Positions 29,882 through 41,255 of a DNA stretch of 41,255 bases are shown here, piece after piece. The position numbers and the translations under genes are program-made. The stretch spans positions 1 through 41,255 of the forward strand of contig JAJOHG010000232.1 in NCBI GenBank assembly GCA_021029095.1. The letters are read 5' to 3'. Source of the stretch: Phellopilus nigrolimitatus (lineage: Eukaryota; Basidiomycota; Agaricomycetes; Hymenochaetales; Hymenochaetaceae). Position 1 is the first letter of the stretch. Each line of letters begins with the position of its first letter. The notes under the pieces were generated by a model. That model worked only from the letters and a program-made list of their open reading frames with translations, did no database searches and was not told where the DNA came from.

Positions 29882-31809
29882 CTATTGGCCATCTGCTCTC
29901 CGGTAGCCGTACTTGCGGATAAACGCGTCGAGCTCTTTCGGACCCCGAGAGCCATAGGGATATTGGAGGGGCCTTGGTGACGGACCGTTCTTCCCATCTA
30001 TCCAGTGGAGGATAGGCGTGAAGATCTACGCACGCCATAATTGAGCGCTCAATTCCACCACATCTCATTCGTACCACTCACTTTCCACGCAACATCCAAC
30101 TCGTCATCTCGGACAAAGTTCGAGTGATCGCCCTTGAATGAGTCGAGGATGAGGCTCTCGTACGCTTCGGGAATCTTCGAGTCCGTGAAGCGGCGCTTGT
30201 ACGTCAAATCCATCTCGATCGGTACCGTACGCGTGGATAGTCCAGGCGTCTTCGTATTGAGCTTGAGGTAGATCGACTCCGTGGGCTGGATGCGGATGAC
30301 GAGCTCATTGCGCGAGATATCCTTGAAAATACCTTGCGTCACATCTTTGTACTGGACGCGGATCTCGACCTTCGCTTCGTTGAGCGCTATCCGAAAAAGA
30401 GATTAACATGATTTATGCTCAGAAGGCTGGATCTGTACCTTTTCCGGCTTTGAGAATAAAAGGCACGCCCTCCCACCGCGGGTTGTTAATCCAAAGCGTC
30501 GTAGCGGCGAACGTCGGGCAAACAGAATTATGCGGGACAGTATCGTCGTCGAGGTACCCAGGCTTCCCTTTCGCAGCAACGTACTGGCCCAACAATGTAT
30601 CCTCACGCGCGATGGGCGGGATTGCTCGGAGGACCTTCACCTTTAATTTCGGCAGTGACGAGATGACGTTATTACCCCAGACAGATTAGATTAGATAAAG
30701 GTAGATTACGCACCTTCTCATCACGGATATCCTCGGCAGAAAATGATACTGGACGTTCCATGGTGAGGATGCTTAATACCTGCAGCAGATCTGACAAGAA
30801 TGATTAAATGGATGTAGATATAGAGATATGGAAGCCAGCGTACGGTTCTGTTGAATATCACGAATGACACCAAACTCATCGAAATAACCCCCTCGCCCCT
30901 CGGTACCAAATGGCTCCTTGAATGTTATCTGCACATTGCTGATGGAGTTCTTGTCCCACCCGGACGAAAAAGCAACATTTGCAAAGCGCAGCACGAGCAT
31001 ATTCTTAACCATTTCCTTTCCGAGGTAATGGTCGATACGGAACGTCTCGTCTTCCGTCCAATGCTGCTTGAGAGCACCGAGGAGCTCGCGGCAAGACTGT
31101 GAATCCTTTCCGAACGGCTTCTCGACAATAATCCTGTTTACGCCAGACGCATAGCAGTTCTCGCGGAGGTGCTTCGCAACGGGTATAAACACGCTCGGCG
31201 GTAGCGCGAGGTAGAAGACGCGATTACGGTCCTTAGTTTGATATTTGCTCTCAATCTCCTCAAGGTGCTTGTTAAGGGCCTCGAACGCAGCGGGTTCCTC
31301 GTACGAGCCCGAGATGTACGTCGAAAATTTCTTAAATTCTTCGATTTTGGCAGAGACCTCTGGGTCATCGTCGGAGTTCTTGATGTAGGACGTCGCGCGC
31401 TTGTGGAACTCGGTCTCGTCCATCTTGGTGCGGGCATAGCCGACTATATGCACATCATTCGGGAGGTAACCCATCCGGTAGAGTCCAAAGAGGGCGGGGA
31501 ACGTCTGCGATTGCGCGATAACGCCGTGGGGGGTGAGGAAGCGCGGTCAGCTTGCTATCTACATGGGTGTGTATGCGTGTCGCAACTCTGCAGCCGCTGC
31601 ACGAAGAGGGAACTGGGATACACACCTTCTTCTTTGCGAGGTCTCCAGATGCACCAAGAACTGTTAGAGAACATCGTAGTCGGCTGTCAGTGGGCTAACA
31701 CTGTCGGACTCCTCAGGAGGCGCGATGACGGACCGATGATGATTGTGTCATCCTTGAGTTCCTGGTGAGAGGCCTCCATGGCAGGTATGCTACCAGTTTT
31801 CGCAGACAT
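29882..31809 (-). CDS. ZWF1: Glucose-6-phosphate 1-dehydrogenase
   Basis: Seven exons (31809-31734, 31660-31626, 31504-30844, 30790-30714, 30640-30439, 30386-30082, 30025-29882) sum to 1500 nt, 499 aa, the normal size. The enzyme makes 6-phosphogluconolactone and NADPH, the entry to the pentose phosphate pathway. The NADP-binding motif [10 protein letters not shown] is at 28-37 and is split by an intron after LAKKK. The substrate motif RIDHYLGKE is at 193-201. Other marks are [65 protein letters not shown] and, near the end, [12 protein letters not shown]. Two in-frame ATGs (31809 and 31779) could start the protein; I use the upstream one. Confidence 0.96.
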
Positions 31810-32219
31810 TGGGCTTGAATTATGAGTGCGTACGTCTTATAATGGGGCTGGAGAGAGTGCGAGGAAAGGGGAGAGCGCGGGAAGTGTGAGAAGGAGAGAG
31901 AGAGCTGAACTGGAGTTCGCTGAGTGAGCGTGTCGTCTCGGTGACACAATGGTCGGAGTAAGCTCACCGGCCCGGCTAATGCCTGTCTTCGGGCATAACG
32001 CGTTCGGCATCATCCCACAATGTTGAGAACTTATATACGCAGTCGACGATAACGGGTAATGCAGGTCATAATACAGATGATAGTAGCAGTATAACAGAAA
32101 ACAGTATCCATCCTACGAAAATGTTATGATATACTACAGCCGCTCGAAAACCACCTAGGGAGAATAGTACACTTAGCAACTTTGTAAACCATACACTCTG
32201 TCGTCAAGACCAACAGTGC
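31810..32219. other. Intergenic, upstream of G6PD
   Basis: This 410-bp region has a GA/CT-rich stretch (31850-31920) close to the G6PD start, likely 5' UTR or core promoter, and AT-rich DNA further out. No gene was seen. Confidence 0.4.
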
Positions 32220-34680
32220 TCACCAATTGCTGTTCAGTTGCTCGATCCAATGCACAACCAGGCGGAGCCGGCCCCGCGCAGATTTGATAACCAGTAGCTT
32301 CGCCTTCTCATGGTCGTCTATTGGCAGCACCTGGGAAATTCCGCCAAACCCATCCGCCCAATGAGAGTTGAGTATGAGTGCACGAGATGAGTGTTACACA
32401 CCTGTGCCATCCAGAAGCTGAAAATGCTCGTATCTGTCGGCATAGGACCGAACGTATTGTTCAACCGCTGCACTACCCACGGCGCCGTCCCGTTTCGTAG
32501 TTGCTCTATGAAAGCGTGGCAGATCGCGATCAGCTCTTCAGTAGTGGGTTGCAATGGGAGAGCTGCTGGTGGCGAAGGATATGTATTTGACGAAGACGAA
32601 GCTTCAGTCTGATTGTTGAGCTGGGCAGCAAGCATAGAGGCAATTTCACGCTCTGCCTCGTCCTCGAGCTCTACAGGTATATCGTCGACCCTCAGATCAT
32701 TTTCAGCTGATTTCTTCTTCTTTTAAACACAAAAAGGAAGTACCTTTCAACTCGTCCAACCATATATCCATCCAATGTGCCTGTCTCCAGTATTCGGAAT
32801 CGATGGGTTCCCCAAGTCTCGACCATACTTCGCCCGTCGGGCAGCATCTGGACACTCCTGATCTCGAGCATTGTCCCATAACCATTTCCAACCGATCCGA
32901 CGGTTCGTGGAGGCATAGTTATACCAAAACAAGGTGTGGGGGACTCGAGGCACCGTCGCAACATTAATCGATAACTAACGAAGAAAAAACGTGTCCAGGT
33001 CAGGACATAAGATCGAAAGCCTATTCGCGGAGCTCTGGGAATTCAGGAAGTCTTTTGATCTTGAAGGAAGGACTTTCCCCATATTTGAGAAAGCTCGTGG
33101 TGGGAACAAGAAGAAGTAGACGTATGCACTCACCGGGGTTCGTAAAAATGAAGAAGAGTTGGCATTCCTGGGAAGGACAATTGAAAAACAAATATTGGCG
33201 TATCAAGGCGACTATCCCGCTCTTCTTCCTCTATCGCTTGTCCCCTCTCTCTATATATTTCTGGGAAAGCCTTCAATACTTATGACATTAATCAAATTCG
33301 TCAGAGGGAAAACAATTAAACGACGAGTATCTAACTTACAAATCGCCAGAATAACCTTGTTATATGAATGATCTTGAAAATAGGAAAATGGGGGCATGGT
33401 TTGTCTACAGAGAGGACATTTTGAACCGTGATCGAGCGAACGTTGAAGACATTTTGCGCAAAATGTCTGAAGTAAATTCGAGTTTTTCGTAAAAAAAAAC
33501 ATGTTATAAAAAAGGCGCATGAAAAAAAGCGTACATGTTGGCAGGGCGTCGTCACAGGTTGAAATAACAGCAGAAAGCAAATTTCGCAGGTTAAACTTTC
33601 CGTCAGTTCCTTATGGAACCGTTCTTCGAGCTCCTCTTGAGTTGTGAGCATCGACCGCAAGCGCTGCTGGTGATGCAGTCCGTCTGATTGTTCTTCCCTC
33701 CGTAGTCGCTTACGAGGGGACATCGATCTACTGCTTCGCCGACGTTCGGACGCAGGTTCGGACGTTGACATCTGTCGCGCGACCGATCTCTCCTCTTGAG
33801 ATACATGCGCCGATTCATTGACCTTCTCATCCTCTTCATCCGTTCCGTTGTCACTTCCTTCTCTCCGAAGCAAGTCTTCACTATCTTCTAAACACGCCTC
33901 CGCTTTCTCCAGCACGTCCAACACGCGTCCAATCGACACATCTATCCGAGGCTCAGGGACTGTAACGCGGACTGGTTCTACGACGCCTGGATGCACTAGC
34001 GGGGGATAGTATGTGACCGTAGACTCTGGGTGGATACTAGGGGCTGGTACATGCTGGCGCGCATTTGGTTGACAGGTGGGAAGCGGACATGTGGGAACGA
34101 TAGGGACAGATGAAGAGGCGTCCTGGGGCAGAGGACGAGCGGAACGAATGCGGGAAGACGATAGTATAGACGCCAGGGGTAAAGAGACCGCAGAGGACCT
34201 AGAAGAGGAGGACGCGAGGTCTGGGGAAACACTTCGGACATGTTTCGCGCAAACTGTATGACCGCAATGGAGGGTCGTCGGGGCAATGAGGAGCCCGGGG
34301 GGTGAGCAGGCGGGACAGTAAAGGAGAGGCGCGTACGTGCTGACGGGGTCGCACTGAGAGCCCGGTGTGTCGATGTCGGGCATGGGAGTTGAAGGGAGCG
34401 AGCTGGGGGCTATGTGAGTCAAGAGCCTGCGGGAAGACGTTCGGGAGGACTGGGAAAGAGGCTGGGGGTATACATGTTGGCGATCGCGGCGCTCAGCATC
34501 GTGTAACCAGCACTGAATCTCCGAGTCGATTCCCGACCTCGCCAGTTCATCATCGACGCTCCTTTCGGCACTTGCCGCTTTCCCGCCCTCACGTCCGGCG
34601 CTCGACACCACCGTCTCCTTGGTGTCGCCATTGTCGACGTCGCGCTTGTCGTTGGCCCCGTCGCTTTCCTTGCGGGTCAT
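32220..34680 (-). CDS. LON N-terminal domain and RING finger protein (LONRF-like)
   Basis: Six exons (34680-33535, 33466-33340, 33278-33134, 32974-32744, 32690-32402, 32330-32220) sum to 2049 nt, 682 aa. LONRF proteins are predicted E3 ubiquitin ligases that pair RING fingers with a LON substrate-binding domain; they lack the Lon protease part. A first RING-like half is at about 122-210 (YCPACSPPG, LHCGHTVCAKH, CPLPTCQ). A long Ser/Glu-rich linker with basic patches (SPRKRLRREEQ) follows. The canonical second RING is at about 365-405 (TCEICFLLLF, TTPCQHTFCAKC, CPLCRQ). The LON N-terminal domain begins with PIFVFQLSFPGMPTLLHFYEPRY's first half and includes ETWGTHRFRILE and DGYMVGRVE; it runs to near the C-terminus. 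Intron 3 is about 160 nt, long for this window. Confidence 0.92.
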
Positions 34681-35238
34681 CGTCGGTCCAGTGATAGATA
34701 TGGAACCTGGACGACGACAACAGAAACGACGATCGGCTTCATTAAGGCCAGTGAATGCAGAGGGCTACAGATCGGCGTCACACGTGAATGACATAAGTCA
34801 GGCTCTTCATCATCACCTTTTTGCGTCTTTTTCGCGCGTTCATACGGTTGCGGTCGTGCGTTTCTGATAAAAAAGCATATGCAAGGCAGTTTAAAATTCT
34901 CGGAGGCGTCGTTTACATTTATATTTCTTTTACGTTCTTAGAACTCAGCAGTATTCCTCAAATCCCATTTCGGAAGGCGAGCAACTCCGTTTGGGTTTGC
35001 ATTGGCAACCATGAACTCTTGACAGATGCAACAGACATGTACATTTTGCGAGTCACATCAGCGAACAAATAGTTTTGTAACTTCTATGTAAACGTCACCT
35101 CCATAGCCACGGTTGATCACACGCTAGCATTGACGTAAGTGCTGTAAAGCGCCGAACAAGCGCCGAGTGCAAGCCGACTGACCACTGGCAGCGTCCCGCC
35201 GTCGCCGCCGAGCGACGCTGAGCTCACGGCTGTCCATC
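34681..35238. promoter_or_regulatory. Divergent promoter region with an E-box
   Basis: This 558-bp gap separates the ATGs of the LONRF-like gene (minus) and the Stb6-like gene (plus). A CACGTG lies at about 34781-34786. Nothing else clear was seen. Confidence 0.35.
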
Positions 35239-38200
35239 ATGGCGACGAGATCTCGCCACTCAAGGACAGTGACATCTCCGTCCTCGTCACCACCTCTGTC
35301 TCCGACGCGCTCGAGCTCCTCTTTCTCTGGAATATCGCCCGTCGTGTCCCACCTGCAGCCTCTCAAGCCCCAGATTCCCGGTGTCCCAAGACGGTTGCTT
35401 GTACCTACCAGCTCGACGGAGCGTGCCACGCCATACGCTCCTGTACGGCCAGTCAAGGGGAAGTCAAGCAATGTGAAGTTAGGGAGGTCGCAATCCGAAT
35501 TGGTATCCCCTGACTCGCAATCGAAGGACGAACGACGCTGGTTTAACACTAACTATCGGTACGAGGTCGCTGAAGAGGATGTACAGCTGTCAGGATATCA
35601 AATATATGCAGTGGAGAAATGGTGTGCACGTTTTGCATCGCTTTTCTATTCGCGCCTTTAAGTTGCGGTCCTGTAGGATTGTGGAACGGACGAGGACAAC
35701 TACCTTGCTCGCTGTATATACCGGGGACTTAAATGACAAGGTAAATCGATCATTTCAATGACATGATATTCGAGAAACGCTCAGGTCAACTAATGGGCTC
35801 GATAGATCACCGTCACCGCACTTGCACCTGCTTCTACGCTTTCGAGCACTGAGGCTCACCAAGAATGGGAGAAGGTCATACACGACCTGCGCAAAGATGG
35901 TGCTCGACCTCGTGAGGTGCGCATTGCTCAAGCTCACAGACGCGTTATTTTACTAAATCACTTGTGTATCACGTAGACAAGCAAAGGCGTCATCATGGTC
36001 ACTTCTCTTGCCAATTTTCGATCCGACTACACCGTCGTGCTTATCCCAGATGGAGACTTTATCAAACATCGCGAGCAACTCTATGTGAATATCAATTTAT
36101 TGAGAATGGGGTGTAGTGGACGAAGCGCCCTCACACTCCAAGAAACCAGGTCAGATACTTGTCTGCCTAGCGATAACCTTGGTCGCATTCTAAGTGCATA
36201 TTCCCTCAGTGACACGACGAAGGACCGTTTTATCAGTATGTATCAGTTCGGTGACGCAATTCGGCCTCAAGAACGCTTTAGACAGACCGTTTTGGAACTT
36301 GTCAAGCTGATCCAGTGTGGACTTTCTCTATTCGACATGTTTCCCAGTAGTCTTGAGGAGCAGAATGGTCTCCTTTGTGACGTTACCGTAGATGGTATTC
36401 AGAAATGGGTCACTGAGGTTGGAGAGCCGTACATGAAGGTTGAGGTGAATACTTATTGGTTTCGAATCTCTGGAAAACATGATCTTATTGTCTTGTAGCC
36501 TATGGAAAGAGTTGCGGATCCTTCGACTGTATCAGCTCTGATTAGCCTGGTTCTCTCCATGCGCAACAAGCTCAGCGTAATCGGCTACCAAGCAATACCG
36601 AAAGATCCCTTCATTTACTCTCGTCGTTTTACCCGCTCCCTCGCTTCTTTCGTGAACCAACGCCTCATCCAGACCCCAGCTGCAGCGCCCTCCACTGGTC
36701 CTACGATATGCTACCACGCGTACCTCAACCTCACGCTCATCAAGCGCATCGACATGGCTTATGAAAAATACCGTTCCTCTGACGCATACAAGTTGCATCG
36801 CGTCGTGCTCAATAAATTAGACGACATCACGTCCGCGACGACTTCTGCGATGTCGTCATCGAAGGGTGTCCCGCATGGAAGGTCACTATCGCTATCAATG
36901 TCCTCAAAGGAGCGTGACGCGGAGGGCATGCTGGAAGGCACGTTAGATCTGCCGACGTTTGTCGGAAAGGTTAGCCACCTCCGTGGAAAAGACACCGCGT
37001 CGACTGTACGGTATCTGTGGTCAGGAAGACTTGATCAGCTGGAGAGGAAGAGGAGAGAGGCCGTCTGGAGTGATGCAGAGGAGGAGAAGGAGAAGGAAAG
37101 AGAGCGAGAGAGGAGTGACTCGGACGAGGAGGGTGAATTTCTGAGCGCCTTACCCTGGTCGGGCAAAATGTCGAAAAAGATAGAAAATTGGGCAGGGTAA
37201 GGGAACGAATGACGTTCTGCGTTTTAACTAATTCTGCTTTCTTTTTTTCCCGCTTTGTCTCAGCAGGGACTTTGCAAAAGGTAAGGCGAAGAAGTCGAGT
37301 GTTGATTTGTCTAGGAAGGAGAAGAGTTCGGAACTTCTGCGAGGTAATACCTCCATAAATAATGGAGCAATTCCGTCTGTTGTCGTATCGAGGTGAGTCC
37401 TATACTTTACCAATATTCGCACATTTTTTAAATCGAATGTCTGTTCGCAGGGACTTTGACGAGCCTCTGTCAGGACTAAGTAGTGGGCAAGTTTCCCCTA
37501 TTTGTGCGGCATTTCGATTCACTTTCATAAATCATGTCTTAAGCATCAAAATTCTTTAGCTCCCTCTGCCTCGATGTCTGCTCTTGGCGCTTTCTCTTCT
37601 GCTCATACCTCTGCACTTGGGTTCGACGAGGATGTCTTTTCCCAGAAACTTGCTCGGTTCAACCGTAAATGGCCTGGCCAAACCAAACCGCGCCGCGTTT
37701 TTAGCTGGTCCGACCCTGCTAGTGCAAAAACACTGGCGGAGGAGTTGGATATAGACTGGGAAGGAGAGCGTATTGCGGGCTTTCCCAGCTTTGGACTTGC
37801 TCCCACCTCGACGAGACATGAGAGCTCGAGTGGACTGAGCACGAACAGTGCGAAGCAAAAACAGCCATTCTTGCTTAGGCGGAAGAGGTAGGCCCATTTA
37901 TGTCCGACATACCTTTCTGTAGATTGACGCGTGCGTCAGGTCGTACAGTTTCGATGATCATGTCTTCGTGCCTCCGGAAGATGTCCTGTCACCGGCACGT
38001 ATGCTAGTAGACGTTGACTTATGTGCTCAATGTTTAATTATGGAGCGGCGGAAGTTTCACATTGAGGCGATTACTATGGCTCTTCAGGTATGTTTTTCTT
38101 GTTTATCGTCAAATTACGGCTGTTTTAACTTGTTTTCATTCAGGCATTGGTCCCGACTACTTCGTCATCCAACGAAACACTTCGAACATACCAAGAAGAT

Positions 38201-38899
38201 AACGTGGGCCTTCTAGAAGAGTTGGTAGCTAAATGCCAGATTGCTTCGGACATCGAGGAGGCCGTCTCCGCGGCAGATTCAGCCTTCGTCGACACTAAAG
38301 CATTGCTGTATGAGGCGAACTTCCTTGACGTGCACAATCTCTGGCGAATGGCTCAAGGCCCAAGGCATCGCGTCTTTGCGATCCGAGACCGGGTGTTTGG
38401 CGCACGGGGGCGACGGTACTCAGCGGAGAGTCATGGGCGCTTCAATCGTGTGCAGCGAACACTTGATGGGCGCGAGCGCCTCGTGGACTTCCTCGGACGT
38501 ACGGAAAGTGAGGTCGAAGAGGAAAGCGAGCTTCCAGAAGACGCGCACCTGGAGGGCGAAGGCGACAGCGAGGACGAGGGAGAGGACGGCGGACACGCAA
38601 GAGGCTTGAGTGATGAGGAGGGCCAGCTGCAGGCGTTGAGTAGCTGGTTACTCGCTTTATTCACGAAGTGGGGGAGGGTACTCGGTGTCGGCGGTGCAAC
38701 CGGGGCCTCCAAACCCGCAGAAGCAACTGGAGGGACTGTGCCGGCCGTGCAGGGAGAATCGAAAGAAGGCCAAAGTGGTAGAGCATCCGATGAAACAACG
38801 GCTGGAAATAGGCCTATTTTGGCGAACGGCCGTCATCATCGTCTCAGTACCGTTGGAGAGGAGGACGAACCGATTGACACGACTAATGATACCCAATAG
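35239..38899 (+). CDS. Stb2/Stb6-like (Sin3-binding-protein-like) large protein
   Basis: Ten exons (35239-35621, 35677-35740, 35806-35916, 35977-36444, 36499-37196, 37267-37392, 37451-37479, 37560-37887, 37940-38087, 38144-38899) sum to 3111 nt, 1036 aa. The region around residues 115-160 (YEVAEEDVQLSGYQIYAVEKW, IVERTRTTTLLAVYTGD) and the following block (FRSDYTVVLIPDGDF) fit my memory of the Stb6-like N-terminal domain. Yeast Stb2 and Stb6 were found as two-hybrid partners of the Sin3 corepressor; their function is poorly known. Further along are a globular middle (DPSTVSALISLVLSMRNKL), an acidic EKERERERSDSDEEG stretch, a Cys pair in VDVDLCAQCLIMERRKFH, and a disordered acidic C-terminus with one hydrophobic patch (SSWLLALFTKWG). 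The donor of exon 7 has two in-frame choices (37480 or 37483), so one residue is uncertain. Confidence 0.8.
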
Positions 38900-39152
38900 G
38901 AACCGAGGCTAATCAGACACTTTACTCAACCAACTCTCGCATCTTAATGATTTTGGACCGCGGAGGGAATGTAATCCAATGCTTTGATATGCTTTCGTAT
39001 CCACGCACTTGTAGCAGTAGTCATTAGCAGTAATATTCCATGCACGTTACATAACAACTCGCAATAAATTATTTCCGACACTTTCCAGCATGAGGGCAAC
39101 ATGAGATTTTTTTTCGCAGCTATAGCACTGAACAAGAACAGAGCGCCTCTCC

Positions 39153-40566
39153 CTACTTCTTCACGACTTTTCCTTGGGCCTTGCGGAGTTGCCGCTTGCG
39201 GTCACGTTCCAGCTCCTTCTTCTGCTCTGCAGCGCTTAGCTTGGACATGCGCTCCTCCTCCGCCTTCTTCTTCCCCGCGATCTTGTCGAGCTCTGCCTCC
39301 TCCCTGCGCTCCGCCTCCGCCTCCTTTTTAATCTGCTCATCGAGCTCTTCCCGCGTCTTCTTTAGCTTCGCCTTCGTCTCCGGGCGCAGACTGAATTTGT
39401 TTGACTCGAGTGTGTCGATTAGGATGAAAATGGCCTTGACGAGGGACGCAGTCGCGCCAGCCTGCGAGACGGGCGGAACGCGCAAAGACAAAATAACATG
39501 ACGCTCGCGCTGGTCGACGGGAATGGGGATGCCTGGGCGCTCACGGGGTTGATCCGTGATCTGAGGTAGCGAGTATATGAATTGCTATCAGAGCAGTGGG
39601 AAAACAGTATGCTTACGGAAAGAGACTTGACGAAGGGCTTAACAACGGGATCATTTAAGGCCTTCGCTATGTTGAAGGGACCGGATGCCTTGAGCAAAGT
39701 CTCAGTCACATCCGCGTATTCTAGCTGACTGTTAGCTGAAGTAAAACATAAATAGTTGCGGGGCTAATGCACCTGACATGACACAGTATCCGCCGCCGAG
39801 AAGAGGGCTTTCAGTCGTACGGGTGAGGTCTTGAGGGATGATGATACCGTTGAGTCCGGCACTTTTGGCCCGGAAATGAAAGGGACTCACAAGGTCCCAT
39901 CTGCCCTCCTTGACCTTCTGTAGACAGTCCTTCGATACGACACCCCAGACAAAACCCGGGGTAGCTGGCGGAAACAGTTTAAAATCGAGCTCCAGAGCAT
40001 CTTCGGTCCTATAGACAAGTTCTATCATGCCCCAGACAAAGCGATAGGCCATCTGCGCGAGGTCATGGCGCGGCAAAAGCGAGAACACGGAGTGCAGAGA
40101 CGCGACGTTCCGGCGACCGGTCGAGAAGACGAAGAAGTCGGCGTAGCCGTCTGAGACGACGCCCGAGGAGCTTTCCGGCTTCGAGAATTGCTGGGAAAGG
40201 AGTGGTAGGTGTGCTTGTAGCCTATTCAGCAATGTCGAAATTATAGGTCAGTCGCGTTTATTTGGATGTCTGGGTTAGATACAGACCATGCATCCGCGCG
40301 TCTCTATTGAGTGCCTTGCCGACAAAAAAGGAAAAGAAGTAAACCGCAAGGCCTAGCACGAATAAAGCCTCGAGCTTGAATACTTGTGTTGAAGACTAGT
40401 TAGCATGCCATAATACAAACTAGAACAAAGTATGGGACGTACGCGCGGGTCTGAAGACGAGGTTCTTCCATCTGTACTCCAAGCCATCGTACTCGTAACT
40501 CGTGAATGGCTGGGCTGGGGTGAGTACTTTTGCAAGCTCTGAGAAGGCTTTCAAAAGGTTGGCCAT
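39153..40566 (-). CDS. CCDC47/PAT10-like ER membrane protein (DUF1682)
   Basis: Five exons (40566-40443, 40382-40283, 40221-39773, 39720-39617, 39560-39153) sum to 1185 nt, 394 aa. In animals CCDC47 (calumin) is part of the PAT/multipass translocon that helps insert multi-span proteins at the ER and also affects ER calcium. The N-terminus MANLLKAFSELAKVL leads through EYDGLEYRWKNLVFRP to one transmembrane helix (about 46-63, EALFVLGLAVYFFSFFVG). The DUF1682 body follows: DGYADFFVFSTGRRNV, LELDFKLFPP, WDLVSPF, EYADVTETLL, QRERHVILSLRVPP. The C-terminus is a Lys/Glu-rich coiled coil (TKAKLKKTREELDEQIKKEA) ending in a basic tail. The acidic lumenal N-terminal domain of the animal protein is absent. 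Exon 2's donor is GTATCT at 40282, chosen by frame. Confidence 0.92.
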
Positions 40567-40918
40567 GACCAGTGCCGACGCCCGGTGAAACTGACACGAA
40601 ATCGGGCTGGAGAAGCGGAAGACGTGCGGCGGCGGCAAAATCTGAAGCCAAAAGAGGCAATACTTACGGTATTTACACCGATCCTTACATTAGCTCCTTA
40701 CAGGACGTGCCATAGCCCATTCGCTTCCCGTCGTCTTTGAACACGATGTGAACGAAGCTGTTGCGCGCCCGCTGTCATCTATTACTGGGCAGCCGACTGC
40801 CATCCACAGATCGATGCCTCTCCGCCGATATCAGCGTGTGTATTTTATCGCCCCGTTCCCAGCACTCATTCGCCGCCACGTCCCTCTATTCAATTCTGCT
40901 CATTAATCTGGTATCATC
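40567..40918. other. Divergent intergenic region
   Basis: A 352-bp gap upstream of the CCDC47-like gene. An ATG at 40919 on the plus strand may start another gene, so this would be a shared promoter. No TATA box was seen. Confidence 0.35.
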
Positions 40919-41255
40919 ATGACCCAGCCCAACTCAGGCTACAACTTCTTTTCAGTCTCTGCCTTTCTGGTAAGTCATATCCAGATTCAATATTATATAA
41001 ATGGCCGATGCCAACCATCCCATTTCCCGAGATTCTTTTGAGCTCAATCCCATCTTCAATCCCGCCCGCTGCTGCAGAAACAGTACCGTATAATTCACCA
41101 TACCTGGTTGCCGGAGATGGAGGTGGGTTGTATCCACTCTCTATCGATGTGTTTCTCATGAGTTTTTTGCAGTCGGCCTCATCCATGACCGAGGCAACAA
41201 ATTTCGGGAAAGTTGTCGTGAATGCCTTGGCCGCTATGACAAAAAATAGCGGCGC
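40919..41255 (+). CDS. Possible 5' end of a further gene (partial)
   Basis: An ATG at 40919 opens 17 codons (MTQPNSGYNFFSVSAFL) followed by a perfect GTAAGT donor, which favours a genuine first exon. The next exon is not certain. A TTTTTTGCAG acceptor at about 41172 leads into a frame reading SASSMTEATNFGKVVV up to the window edge. On the opposite strand an ATG frame of 89 codons (41186-40917) overlaps the same DNA. I do not recognise either product. Confidence 0.3.

Overview
This window is nuclear DNA of a filamentous basidiomycete fungus, most likely an Agaricomycete. The evidence is gene content (CipC-type stress protein, GH15 glucoamylase with a starch-binding domain, flavocytochrome b2, ESCRT-III Snf7, Nem1, a PAT-complex CCDC47 homologue, an Stb6-like protein) and gene architecture: compact genes, 0 to 13 introns of mostly 48-80 nt, GT-AG with a few GC-AG. 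No tRNA, rRNA, CRISPR array or bacterial-type operon was seen. Gene models were built by hand from splice sites. Wherever all exons are given, exon lengths were summed to check the reading frame.

Layout. 1-2.7 kb: a CipC locus with one intact gene, a solo relic of a paralogue's first exon, and two diverged copies of a ~550-bp flanking block. 3.1-4.1 kb: Snf7/Vps32. 4.7-9.7 kb: Nem1 phosphatase and an Hsp31/DJ-1 protein on the minus strand, then an AlaX-type alanyl-tRNA editing protein on the plus strand. 10.0-12.05 kb: a RING protein whose 5' end abuts a 789-bp transposon-like element with 29-bp terminal inverted repeats. 12.2-15.3 kb: two minus-strand genes of unknown function, the second with a 100-bp foldback just upstream. 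16.0-20.6 kb: an ACS-family MFS permease followed by flavocytochrome b2. 20.7-23.5 kb: a U1A/U2B''-type snRNP protein and a ceramide synthase. 23.7-28.2 kb: glucoamylase and an MCT-type MFS permease, which carries an apparent one-base frameshift. 28.4-29.2 kb: a gene-poor patch with overlapping palindromes, a 36-bp-period repeat, a 244-bp foldback and a perfect 13-bp hairpin. 29.9-34.7 kb: glucose-6-phosphate dehydrogenase and a double-RING LON-domain protein. 35.2-40.6 kb: an Stb6-like protein and CCDC47. The right edge may hold the start of another gene.

Functionally this is mostly a housekeeping neighbourhood: membrane and lipid biology (Snf7, Nem1, ceramide synthase, CCDC47), protein and translation quality control (Hsp31, AlaX, RING, LON-RING) and carbon metabolism (glucoamylase, cytochrome b2, G6PD, two permeases). 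I see no multi-gene defence or biosynthetic system. The unusual content is the mobile or foldback DNA at about 0-2.7, 11.3-12.05, 15.3 and 28.5-29.2 kb and its effect on nearby genes.
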